Assembly: GCF_030812415.1 (NCBI RefSeq)
Contig: NZ_JAUSST010000001.1
Location: forward strand, 558,001-622,000
Reading direction: 5' to 3'
DNA length: 64,000 bases
From: Paenibacillus harenae
GTDB lineage: Bacteria; Bacillota; Bacilli; Paenibacillales; Paenibacillaceae
In this document: piece after piece, positions 19,142 to 26,849 of the stretch
Layout: every line of letters begins with the position of its first letter
How positions within the stretch are numbered: the stretch's first letter is position 1
Program-made: the position numbers and the translations under genes
The notes under the pieces: model-generated
Seen by the model: only the letters and a program-made list of their open reading frames with translations
Told to the model about the DNA's origin: nothing
Database searches by the model: none

Positions 19142-20920
19142 ATGTCTAACGCTTTTCAAGCTTTGGGGATAAACCACGAATTAAGCGATTTGCTCCAAAA
19201 GAACGGAATAACCGATCCGACGCCGGTCCAGAAGCAGACGATTCCGATGCTGCTGGCGGGACAGGACGTCATCGCTCAGGCGCAGACCGGTACGGGTAAG
19301 ACCATGGCGTTCGCGCTTCCTATCCTTCAGCGCATCAATACGGAGAAGGAGCAAGTGCAGGCGCTTATTCTAACGCCTACTCGCGAGCTGGCCATCCAAA
19401 TTACGAGTGAGCTGAAGAAGCTTGCGCCAATCGTCGGAGCCAGTGTCCTGGCCGCTTACGGCGGTCAAGACGTGGAGGCTCAGATTCATAAGCTCAAGCG
19501 CTCGCCTCATATCGTCGTCGCGACGCCGGGTCGATTAATTGACCATATGAAGCGCGAAACGATCAACCTTGGCAAGTTGTCGATGCTCGTGCTCGACGAG
19601 GCTGACCAAATGCTGCATATGGGCTTCTTGCCCGAAGTGGAAAGTATTGTAACCCAAACGCCTCGCGCCCGCCAAACGATGCTGTTCTCGGCTACGATGC
19701 CGGATGCCATTCGCAGACTGGCGGCGGAATATATGAAGTCGCCTTCCGATGTTCGCATTCGAAGCGCCAACGTGACGCTCGATAATATTAAGCAGCTCGT
19801 CATCGAGACGACGGACCGTGCCAAGCAAGGCGCGCTCGTCCACCTGCTTCAGCTTCATCAGCCTTACTTGGCCGTTATTTTCTGCCGCACGAAGGTGCGC
19901 GCGAAGAAGCTGAACGAAGCGCTGCAAGACCTCGACATCGAATCCGACGAGCTACACGGCGATTTGACGCAGGCTAAGCGCGAGCAGGTCATGAAGCGGT
20001 TCAGAGACGCCCGGCTTCAGGTGCTTGTTGCAACCGATGTAGCGGCGCGCGGACTCGACGTCGACGGCGTTACTCACGTGTATAATTACGACGTTCCGCA
20101 GGATGGCGAGCTGTACATTCATCGTATCGGCAGAACCGGTCGCGCGGGTCATAGCGGCATGGCGATAACGCTTGCTACGCCTTACGACAAGAACAATCTG
20201 CTGCTAATTGAGCAGAGTATCAACGCGAAGCTGGAGCGCCGCAAGATCGATAGCGAAGGCATCTTGTCAATGTCTAACGAGCCGGCAACCGAACGGGGCG
20301 CCGGACGCGGCAGAACCGGCAAGTCCGGCAACGCAGGCGGCGGCGATCGTGCCCGCGATGCTAAAGGCACGGGGCGCGGACGGCAACGGAGCGAAGGCCC
20401 AAGCAGCTATAAGTCTGCAGGCCGAAGCGGCGGACGCGAGCAGAAGAGCGGGACAGAAGGCAGACGCGGCGGCGGCAGAACGGAACGGAGCGCAAGTGCA
20501 GGCGCGGAGAAGTCCGGCTGGGGCGTTGAACGCGTCGCCGGACGCGGTGCTGAAAGGTTCGCCACGCGCGATGAAGCTGCTTCGCGTGGCACTGAGCGCG
20601 GTCGTGCAGGCCGCGCAGGCGGAGACGGAACGTCTGCCGGCAAACGCGGAGGACGCGGCGGCAGCGTAGAGCGCACGAGAGACGGCGCTCAAGTGGCAGG
20701 ACGCGAGATGGATGCGGTCAACAATCCATGGACGGCACTGCGAGGAGAACCGAAGCCAAGCGGACGAGGCAGCGCTAACCGCAGCCGCGGCGCCGCGCGC
20801 GGCAATGCATCTAACGGTTCGAGCGGACGCACGGGGCAACCAAGAGGCGGCAGTCCAAGAGGCGGCAAGCCGTCCGGTGGCGGCAGCTCCGCAAGCAAGC
20901 CGCGCGGACGCGGCAGATAA
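19142..20920 (+). CDS. DEAD-box RNA helicase with long Arg/Gly-rich tail
   Basis: 592 residues. The helicase core (about 1-375) has every expected motif: Q motif FQALGI...[24 protein letters not shown] (DEAD box), SAT, ARGLDV and [10 protein letters not shown]. The remaining 215 or so residues are low-complexity Arg/Gly/Ser/Ala with RGG- and RGR-like repeats, likely an unstructured RNA-binding tail. It is distinct from the CshA-type helicase at 44,679. A TGTTATACT extended -10 box lies at 19095-19102. A strong hairpin follows. Likely roles are ribosome assembly or cold adaptation, by family. Confidence 0.93.
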   Translation: MSNAFQALGINHELSDLLQKNGITDPTPVQKQTIPMLLAGQDVIAQAQTGTGKTMAFALPILQRINTEKEQVQALILTPTRELAIQITSELKKLAPIVGASVLAAYGGQDVEAQIHKLKRSPHIVVATPGRLIDHMKRETINLGKLSMLVLDEADQMLHMGFLPEVESIVTQTPRARQTMLFSATMPDAIRRLAAEYMKSPSDVRIRSANVTLDNIKQLVIETTDRAKQGALVHLLQLHQPYLAVIFCRTKVRAKKLNEALQDLDIESDELHGDLTQAKREQVMKRFRDARLQVLVATDVAARGLDVDGVTHVYNYDVPQDGELYIHRIGRTGRAGHSGMAITLATPYDKNNLLLIEQSINAKLERRKIDSEGILSMSNEPATERGAGRGRTGKSGNAGGGDRARDAKGTGRGRQRSEGPSSYKSAGRSGGREQKSGTEGRRGGGRTERSASAGAEKSGWGVERVAGRGAERFATRDEAASRGTERGRAGRAGGDGTSAGKRGGRGGSVERTRDGAQVAGREMDAVNNPWTALRGEPKPSGRGSANRSRGAARGNASNGSSGRTGQPRGGSPRGGKPSGGGSSASKPRGRGR

Positions 20921-20932
20921 CGAGAGCATTTA

Positions 20933-20967
20933 AGAGGCCAGCTGAAGGTATGCTTCAGCTGGCCTCT
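20933..20967 (+). terminator. Helicase gene terminator
   Basis: A perfect 15-bp stem (AGAGGCCAGCTGAAG and its complement) with a five-base loop; the T tract after it is weak (AATTTAT). Confidence 0.75.
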
Positions 20968-20996
20968 AATTTATATCGCTTCCGTAATGCTTCTGC

Positions 20997-21186
20997 CTAC
21001 GTTGGATTTCTGCATGATAGCGGCCGTGTTCCAGCTCGCTTTGCGAACTATGTTGGATATCTGCAGTAACTTTGCTCTATGCTGACATTTTGCGCCAAAA
21101 CGGCCGGCCGGCTACGCTGCAAATATCCAATATAGCTCGTATTGTGGAGTCATACAGTGAAAAGTTACTGCAATTATCCACCGTAG
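20997..21186. repeat. Cluster of four copies of a TTGGATATCTGCAG-type repeat
   Basis: This gene-free stretch (20,921-21,360) holds two direct units, CTACGTTGGATTTCTGCATG (20997-21016) and CTATGTTGGATATCTGCAG plus TAACTTT (21048-21073), and two inverted units at 21111-21135 and 21160-21186. The consensus is CTAyrTTGGATATyTGCAG followed by TAACTTT. Units two and four form an imperfect inverted repeat. The intervening part contains CGGCCGGCCGG. No open frame fits. It resembles a miniature, REP- or MITE-like intergenic repeat. Confidence 0.7.
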
Positions 21187-21271
21187 CCTCCCTGTGGCAG
21201 CGCTACGATTGGAGTAAATGAGCCCAAGATGTACAACTAGTCAACTGTCCAATCAACAATAGGTGAATATA

Positions 21272-21280
21272 CATACAATA
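21272..21280 (+). promoter_or_regulatory. Possible sporulation-type -10 element
   Basis: CATACAATA matches the -10 consensus of both sigma E (CATACAnT) and sigma K (CATAnnnTA). It lies 80 bases before the YjcZ-like gene. No convincing -35 partner is seen. Confidence 0.4.
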
Positions 21281-21360
21281 TAATTAGCCGATGGAGGATT
21301 CAACGACTAACCGCAGCTGATCTACGCTCCGACGGTAATCCCATTTCAGGAGGAATTAGC

Positions 21361-21453
21361 ATGTCCGGTGTACATGGAGGCTACACGACAACAGGAGTCA
21401 TCCTGGTTTTGTTCATTCTTCTCGTGATTATCTCCAAATCGATACTCTGCTAA
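21361..21453 (+). CDS. YjcZ/SscA-type small sporulation protein (30 residues)
   Basis: A 30-residue protein starting MSGVHGGYTTTG and continuing with a hydrophobic segment VILVLFILLVIISKSILC. The Gly/Tyr-rich start followed by a single VLFILLVII helix is the pattern of the YjcZ family of spore small membrane proteins. AGGAGGAATTAGC before the ATG is a strong ribosome site. The sporulation-like -10 element upstream and a hairpin downstream support a real single-gene unit. Confidence 0.82.
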   Translation: MSGVHGGYTTTGVILVLFILLVIISKSILC

Positions 21454-21478
21454 GCTAACCTCTTTCCAATATAAGACG

Positions 21479-21511
21479 GAAGCTGTCGTCGCATGTAGCG
21501 GCGACAGCTTC
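21479..21511. terminator. Hairpin between the YjcZ-like and HAD genes
   Basis: GAAGCTGTCGTCGC (21479-21492) pairs with GCGGCGACAGCTTC (21498-21511) with one G-T pair. T tracts are modest on both strands; it sits between convergent genes. Confidence 0.65.
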
Positions 21512-21531
21512 TGCTGTCCATTTTAGCGCGA

Positions 21532-22323
21532 TTATACATATTTCCGCAATGCCGCTGCAACGCCGTCCTCGTGATTGGACAACGTGACGGCATCAGCCGA
21601 CTGCTTAACCAGCTCGGGGGAATTGTCCATCGCAATGCCCAAACCGGCAAACTCAAGCATAGATATATCATTATAATAATTGCCGATTGCCAAAATCCGA
21701 TTGCGATCGATACCCAGGCTTAATGCTAGCTGCCGCAGCGCTTTACCCTTGTTCGCGTCCGCATGCTGCACATCAATAAAGAAATCCCCGCTTCGGATCG
21801 ATTGAAGCCGTGCTGGCCATTGCTCCCAATCCGCCTGTACGATGTCCATCTGCTCTTTGCTTCCGAAAACGGTGAATTTCAGCAACCCCGCCGGCAGTCC
21901 TTTCGTAAAATCGTACTCTGCCGGCTTTGCGTGGAAGCGCGCGTACATGACTTCCGCTTCGGGCGTCATCCGCTCGACCATCATCTCGAAAGCGGTATTC
22001 AAATCGAAATGAACGCCATTTTCCTTGCAATAAGCGATGTACGGAGCAAGATATTCCGGCGTCATCTCGTATTGATGAACGACTGCATGGTCGTAAGAGC
22101 TGACTGTCGCCGCGCCATTATGCGAGATGAGCGTTCCCGCAAGCTCCAGCTCTTTCATGACCGGAAGAACGCCGCCCGGTCCCCGTCCCGAACATAAAAC
22201 GATCTGAGCGCCTTTCGCCGCTGCCTCGCGAACCGCTTCTCGTACTGCATCCGTCAAGACATGCTCGTCGGTTAGCAAAGTTCCGTCTACGTCAAGTGCA
22301 ACTAAGTCGTAATTCAAAGCCAT
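21532..22323 (-). CDS. Cof-type HAD-IIB family phosphatase
   Basis: 263 residues of the HAD superfamily, Cof/IIB group (sugar- or cofactor-phosphate phosphatases). Motif I is DVDGTLL (11-17) with the nucleophile Asp11; motif II is CSGRGP; motif III lysine is in ADANKGKAL; motif IV reads GNYYNDISML. The first acidic residue of the usual GDxxND motif IV is Asn here, while the second Asp is kept. AGGATGGGAGAG precedes the ATG. A (TATCTC)n tract lies 48-88 bases upstream of the start. Substrate unknown. Confidence 0.88.
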   Translation of the reverse strand: MALNYDLVALDVDGTLLTDEHVLTDAVREAVREAAAKGAQIVLCSGRGPGGVLPVMKELELAGTLISHNGAATVSSYDHAVVHQYEMTPEYLAPYIAYCKENGVHFDLNTAFEMMVERMTPEAEVMYARFHAKPAEYDFTKGLPAGLLKFTVFGSKEQMDIVQADWEQWPARLQSIRSGDFFIDVQHADANKGKALRQLALSLGIDRNRILAIGNYYNDISMLEFAGLGIAMDNSPELVKQSADAVTLSNHEDGVAAALRKYV

Positions 22324-22370
22324 TTCTATCTCTCTCCCATCCTGTTGTAGCGGTATGCCCGCTTTGTCGC

Positions 22371-22411
22371 TATCTCTATCTCTATCTCTATCTCTATCTC
22401 TATCTCTATCT
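22371..22411. repeat. Hexanucleotide tandem repeat (TATCTC)n
   Basis: About 6.8 perfect copies of TATCTC fill 41 bases between the end of the pseudouridine synthase gene and the HAD gene start. There is no sequence divergence between units. Confidence 0.95.
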
Positions 22412-22426
22412 TACTTATTCAAGTCA

Positions 22427-23173
22427 TCAGCTTCGTTTGTCCGAACGCAATAGCTCCACTTCATCGTCCCTCAGTTCGCGATAAGAGCCTTCCGGCAGGT
22501 TATCGTCCAGTTGAAGCGGGCCCATGGATATTCTTTTTAAGAAAATAACTTTTTTGCCGACCGACTCGAACATTCGTTTCACTTGATGGAACTTGCCTTC
22601 CTTGATCGTGAGCGAGATCGTAGAGACGATATCATCGCCTCGCTTATCCTTGCTAACTATTCGGAGCTCCGAAGGCATCGTTACATAACCGTCATCCAAC
22701 GTCACTCCAGCTGTGAATTGCTCCCGATCCTTCTCTCCGACATCGCCTAGAACTTGGGCTAAGTAAGTTTTGTCCACATGCTTGCGCGGCGACAGCAGCT
22801 CATGCGCGAGCTGACCGTCATTCGTAAGCAGCAGCAGGCCTACCGTATCCTTATCGAGCCTACCGACCGGGAATGGATCCAAGATGCGATCCTCCGGCGC
22901 AAGCAGATCGATGACCGTCCGCTCGCGTCCATCCTCCGTGGCGGAAATAACGCCCGGAGGCTTATTCAGCATCAAATATACGACTTCCTTATAAGCGACT
23001 CGTTCGCCGTCATAGGTAACCTCGTGCACATCCGGATCGACGATAAGGCCGCTGTCCTTGACTGCTTTGCCGTCAACCGCTACCTTCCCTTGCTTGACCG
23101 ACTTCTTAATCTCGCTGCGCGTTCCTAGACCCATATGGGCCAGCAGCTTATCGATTCTTATACGCTTTGCCAT
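22427..23173 (-). CDS. rRNA pseudouridine synthase, RsuA/RluB family
   Basis: 248 residues: an N-terminal S4 RNA-binding domain (about 1-60, RIDKLLAHMGLGTRSEIKKSVKQG) and a catalytic domain with GRLDKDTVGLLLLTNDG, where the Asp of RLD is the catalytic residue. The protein is the RsuA-like type (YtzG in B. subtilis), expected to modify 16S rRNA. It begins one base after the stop of the methyltransferase gene, so the two rRNA-modifying enzymes are co-expressed. Confidence 0.92.
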   Translation of the reverse strand: MAKRIRIDKLLAHMGLGTRSEIKKSVKQGKVAVDGKAVKDSGLIVDPDVHEVTYDGERVAYKEVVYLMLNKPPGVISATEDGRERTVIDLLAPEDRILDPFPVGRLDKDTVGLLLLTNDGQLAHELLSPRKHVDKTYLAQVLGDVGEKDREQFTAGVTLDDGYVTMPSELRIVSKDKRGDDIVSTISLTIKEGKFHQVKRMFESVGKKVIFLKRISMGPLQLDDNLPEGSYRELRDDEVELLRSDKRS

Positions 23174-23174
23174 C

Positions 23175-24767
23175 CTATATCCACCTCCATCCTGCCGGAA
23201 GCTCGTTCTTAATCATGCCTCCCGCATACTTCGCCCAGCCGAGCGGATAACCGTCCGTGCACACGAGCACATACCCCTTTGCGGCCGTATCCCCTTGTCT
23301 AACGATTTCATCGTCCTCGGCAAACAACGTCTCGCCGCGCAAATACCGCAGCGTCTGCGCGTCATCCGATCGGAAGCTGACCGATCTTACTGCTTCTTCC
23401 TTCGACAAGCCCATCGCCAGTGGCTGCGAAGGGACGAATTTGCCGCGGTCGGCCTCTCCTACGTACCAGCCCGCTCTGACGACTTTGAGCCCGTTAAGCG
23501 AAGGCATGCCTGCTGGCTGCAAATAAATCCGTGAACCATACGCGATTGGATGTCCTTCCCATACCTCCGTACCTTCAACGAACTGGCTCGAGAATTGCTT
23601 CCATAACCCAATAGGATCCGGATCGGCAACCACTTCTTTTCTAACGCCGACGGACCTTCCCCGCTCATTTGCAGCCTTGCCGCCCCGCTTTTCGGATGCT
23701 CTCAGCAGCTTCTCTTTTTTTCGCCGGGATTGTTGCCGATCAGGCGCTTCCGCAGACGCCAGCACCTGCTCCTCACGCCGATCATCGCGCGCGCTTTCCC
23801 GCTCTAGCATCTTCGCTTCCCGCCGCCTTAATACAGCAGCGTAGTGGCCTTCTCCTTCGATCCGATGCGGCCATAGCCTCACTGTCCCCTCGATGCTGCT
23901 CAATCGCCCCTCCGCAAGCTCAGCGGCTTCCGGCGCGGCGGCAGCCAAGTCGGCTCTGCCTTCCGCCCAGCCGTAGCGTTGCGGAATAGGCACGACTTCA
24001 AAGTCGTCGCGTTCTGCCAGCAATGCGGCGATCTGCCACTCGTCCTCCTCGGGAGAAAACGTGCACGTCGAATAGACGAGCATGCCGCCGGGAGCGAGCA
24101 TACGGGCAGCATGGCGCAATATATCCCTTTGCATGACCGCGCAATGCTCAACCGAATGCTTCTCCCAATCGGCGATCATCGATTCATCCTTACGGAACAT
24201 TCCTTCACCCGAGCATGGCGCGTCGATCAGAATACGATCGAACCATTCCGTGAATACAGGAGCAAGCGCAGCCGGCTCTTCATTAAGAATAACAGCGTTG
24301 CGAACGCCAGCCCGTTCGATATTTTTGGTCAGAGCTTTCGTCCGCTCCTGCGCGTTGTCATTGGCGACAAGAACGCCCTTGCCTGCGAGCTTGGCGGCGA
24401 TTTGAGTGGACTTCCCGCCCGGCGCCGCGCATAGGTCAAGCACTCTGTGCCCCGGCTTCACATCCAGCAGCTCTACCGGCGCCATTGCGCTCGGCTCTTG
24501 AATATAGTAAAGACCCGCATAATAATGAGGATGCTTCCCCGGCCTGTCTTCCTCGACGTAATACAGCCCATCCTGCGCCCAAGGAATAGGCCTGACACGA
24601 GCTGCAATCGGAGAAAGCTCCTTCCATTGATCGATAGCCAGCTTTAATGCATTTATTCTGAGCCCGTATACGCGCGGCGCGGCGTAGGACGCCATAAAAT
24701 TGTCATATTCGCTGCCGAGCAGTTTTTCCATCTTTTTCGTGAATTTTGTAGGCAATTGGCCGATCAT
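23175..24767 (-). CDS. RsmF-type rRNA (cytosine-C5) methyltransferase
   Basis: 530 residues of the NOL1/NOP2/Sun family. The SAM site is LDLCAAPGGKSTQIAAKLAG, the two catalytic cysteine motifs are DAPCSGEGMFRKD and YSTCTFSPEED. The C-terminal part (about 385-530) fits the RsmF/YebU-like PUA-type RNA-binding domain, and a charged linker rich in Arg/Glu/Lys lies before it. It is divergent from the thioredoxin gene across 145 bases and is followed immediately by the pseudouridine synthase gene. Confidence 0.92.
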   Translation of the reverse strand: MIGQLPTKFTKKMEKLLGSEYDNFMASYAAPRVYGLRINALKLAIDQWKELSPIAARVRPIPWAQDGLYYVEEDRPGKHPHYYAGLYYIQEPSAMAPVELLDVKPGHRVLDLCAAPGGKSTQIAAKLAGKGVLVANDNAQERTKALTKNIERAGVRNAVILNEEPAALAPVFTEWFDRILIDAPCSGEGMFRKDESMIADWEKHSVEHCAVMQRDILRHAARMLAPGGMLVYSTCTFSPEEDEWQIAALLAERDDFEVVPIPQRYGWAEGRADLAAAAPEAAELAEGRLSSIEGTVRLWPHRIEGEGHYAAVLRRREAKMLERESARDDRREEQVLASAEAPDRQQSRRKKEKLLRASEKRGGKAANERGRSVGVRKEVVADPDPIGLWKQFSSQFVEGTEVWEGHPIAYGSRIYLQPAGMPSLNGLKVVRAGWYVGEADRGKFVPSQPLAMGLSKEEAVRSVSFRSDDAQTLRYLRGETLFAEDDEIVRQGDTAAKGYVLVCTDGYPLGWAKYAGGMIKNELPAGWRWI

Positions 24768-24912
24768 TCGGTCTCCTCCTGCTAATCGTCTAGGTTGGGG
24801 TCATATATACAAACGCAATCGGCTTTGTTATATAATAGATAATATGTGGACAAGACATTCATTATAAGATCTGCTTGTCCGTTCAATACTGATTCGGAGG
24901 CTGAGTAACTGC

Positions 24913-25431
24913 ATGAAGAAGAAAAGAAAGTTTAAAATGTTTTATGTGTACATCGGAATTATCGTCGTTTTGTTCGGCGCTATCATCTATCTTAATAATA
25001 ACGAGACGACAAACGCCTTGTACGGCAAGCCTGCCTCCAAGCTGAATCCGGCTACGCGCGAGCTGCTTGACGATCCTAACTATCAGAATATCATATTGCC
25101 GGCCGAATTGGACAAGAAGATCGCGGACAAGGAGGATTTCTTCGTTTATCTGTTCGCATCCGACTGCAACTACTGCCGTCAAACGACACCCGAGCTCATG
25201 CCGCTGGCCAAGGAGCTTGGCGTCGATCTTCCCCAATTCAACCTGCGCGAATTCGAGACTTATTTCAAAAGCCTGAAGGTTGAATATACGCCAACGCTCG
25301 CTTATTTCGAAGACGGCATGGAGGTCGAGCGTTTGGAAGGCGGACTAGCGGCTGAAGGAACGACCGAAGGCTATACGCCTGATGATTTCAAACAGTTTTT
25401 CAATAAATATTCGGGAGAAGACTCCCAATGA
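24913..25431 (+). CDS. Membrane-anchored thioredoxin-like protein
   Basis: 172 residues with a lysine-rich start, one membrane anchor (about 10-27), and an outside thioredoxin fold containing C85-N-Y-C88 and the cis-proline segment YTPTLAYF. This redox motif differs from CGPC. GGAGG is 13 bases before the ATG, rather far. Its stop overlaps the start of the PCYCGC lipoprotein gene, which strongly suggests the two act together, perhaps as a thiol reductase and its Cys-rich partner on the outer face of the membrane. Confidence 0.85.
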   Translation: MKKKRKFKMFYVYIGIIVVLFGAIIYLNNNETTNALYGKPASKLNPATRELLDDPNYQNIILPAELDKKIADKEDFFVYLFASDCNYCRQTTPELMPLAKELGVDLPQFNLREFETYFKSLKVEYTPTLAYFEDGMEVERLEGGLAAEGTTEGYTPDDFKQFFNKYSGEDSQ

Positions 25432-25967
25432 TGGAGCAAGAGCAACCGCTTGAAGCGTCTGAGCATGCACCCAAGCCAAGCGCAAGCAGCGCCCGCGGGA
25501 TCATGTACGGGATGCTGCTCGCCTTCGCATTCATTACTCTGCTGACGGCATGCGGCTTGTCCGATGACGATAAGCAGAAAGGCGCAGAGCATATGCACGG
25601 TTCGGAAACGTGGCAGACGACCGCCTCCAAGGACGTTCTTCCCGACTTCCTATCCAACCATACGGAGCATACGAGCGATCTCTACCGCGCCGTTCATGAA
25701 CATGCGGACATCATGGAGCAAATGAACTGCTATTGCGGCTGTATGGATGGTCTGGCCGTGGAGACGCCGCATGACTCCTTGCTCCGCTGCTACTTGGCAG
25801 AGCATCCAGCCGGCGAGGACGGCGTGACATGGACCGATCACAGTACAAGCTGCGGCATCTGCAAGAAGGAGATGGAGATGGTTATCGACTTGACCAAGCA
25901 GGGCAAGACGCCTGAGCAGATTCACGAAGCTATCGACGATGCTTTTAAGCCGAACAAGGCCAGCTAG
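25428..25967 (+). CDS. PCYCGC-motif lipoprotein
   Basis: 179 residues. A lipoprotein signal ends at LLTAC with Cys42 as the lipid-bearing residue, after an unusually long charged N-terminal region of about 24 residues. The mature part has N-CYCGC (101-105) and a further CGIC motif, plus a Met/His-rich stretch EHMHGSE near 54-60. Proteins of this PCYCGC family (PF13798) have no firmly known role; metal or redox functions are suspected. The start ATG overlaps the thioredoxin stop (ATGA). An alternative ATG at 25503 would give a standard signal peptide but lacks a ribosome site. Confidence 0.85.
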   Translation: MMEQEQPLEASEHAPKPSASSARGIMYGMLLAFAFITLLTACGLSDDDKQKGAEHMHGSETWQTTASKDVLPDFLSNHTEHTSDLYRAVHEHADIMEQMNCYCGCMDGLAVETPHDSLLRCYLAEHPAGEDGVTWTDHSTSCGICKKEMEMVIDLTKQGKTPEQIHEAIDDAFKPNKAS

Positions 25968-25974
25968 AACCCAC

Positions 25975-26012
25975 GAAAAAACCTCCAGCCGCATGATGCG
26001 CTGGAGGTTTTC
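25975..26012. terminator. Bidirectional terminator
   Basis: ACCTCCAGC and GCTGGAGGT arms with flanking A and T runs between the convergent lipoprotein and relQ genes. Confidence 0.85.
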
Positions 26013-26028
26013 ACATTATGCCGTGCTA

Positions 26029-26832
26029 TTAAGACTGGCCGCCCTTCTTCGCCTTGCCGATCGCGACCTGAATGTCGAACGACAGCTGGCTAAGTCCTTG
26101 GTAATCTTCCTTCTCGAACAGCTCGTTGAACTTCATCTGGAACTGCGCAGCCTCGCGCACGCGGTGGAAGTAATATAAATCTTGGATGCCCTTCAGCACC
26201 TTCGACACGACATTCGACTGCTCCTCGAATTCCGTCTGGGCGTCGAGAATTTCTTTCCGGATGCTCGTCATCTCCGTATCGAGAAGAAAGGCCGCCTCGG
26301 CCGCTTTCTTGAGCCGCCCGCGCACATCCTCGGGCAAGCTTTCCTTGAATTTATAATTAAGCGAATGCTCGATCGTCGCCCAGAAATTCATGGCCAGCGT
26401 CCTGATCTGAATTTCGGCGAGCACCTTCGTATAGCCAAGCGCCGTCTGAACGGGATACTCCACAATTATATGGTAGCTGCGATAACCGCTATCCTTGAAG
26501 TTCGTTATATAATCTTTCTCGTAAACAAGCGTTAAGTCTTTACGGTTGCGAATCAGGCTGGCGACGCGGTGAATATCGTCCACGAACTGGCACATGATCC
26601 GAATTCCCGCAATGTCCTCAATGCCCGTATCCAGCTTATCCGGCGGTACGCCAAGCCGCTTCGCCTTCTCCAGGATGCTGGATATCCGCTTCACCCGGCC
26701 GGTGACAAATTCTATTGGCGCGTACGCCTCTCTAATCTTCAGTTCAACCCGCATCGTCTTAAACTTTACTTTCAGTTCTTCAACCGCTTGTTCATAAGGC
26801 TGTAAAAAAAGACTCCAATCTCTACCGTCCAT
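26029..26832 (-). CDS. relQ: Small alarmone synthetase RelQ (YjbM/SAS1 type)
   Basis: Makes (p)ppGpp from ATP and GDP/GTP. From the ATG at 26832 (AGGAGG upstream) the protein has 267 residues and starts MDGRDWSLFLQPYEQAVEELK, closely like B. subtilis YjbM. Synthetase signatures GIEDIAGIRIMCQFVDD, KDSGYRSYH and AEIQIRTLAMNFWATIEHSLNYK are present; no hydrolase domain. Compared with the 211-residue YjbM it has about 55 extra C-terminal residues (from about 212). An in-frame start at 26910 would overlap pyrD and is unlikely. pyrD lies 17 bases upstream, so they are probably co-transcribed. Confidence 0.92.
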   Translation of the reverse strand: MDGRDWSLFLQPYEQAVEELKVKFKTMRVELKIREAYAPIEFVTGRVKRISSILEKAKRLGVPPDKLDTGIEDIAGIRIMCQFVDDIHRVASLIRNRKDLTLVYEKDYITNFKDSGYRSYHIIVEYPVQTALGYTKVLAEIQIRTLAMNFWATIEHSLNYKFKESLPEDVRGRLKKAAEAAFLLDTEMTSIRKEILDAQTEFEEQSNVVSKVLKGIQDLYYFHRVREAAQFQMKFNELFEKEDYQGLSQLSFDIQVAIGKAKKGGQS

Positions 26833-26849
26833 CCGGCCGCCTCCTGTTC

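Noticed and set aside
20208..20929. Several open frames in the GC-rich 3' part of the helicase gene
   Set aside because: The Arg/Gly repeat codons leave all frames open. Only the helicase frame continues from a real start with domain motifs.
22371..22411. CRISPR-like array
   Set aside because: Units are six bases long without spacers; this is a simple tandem tract.
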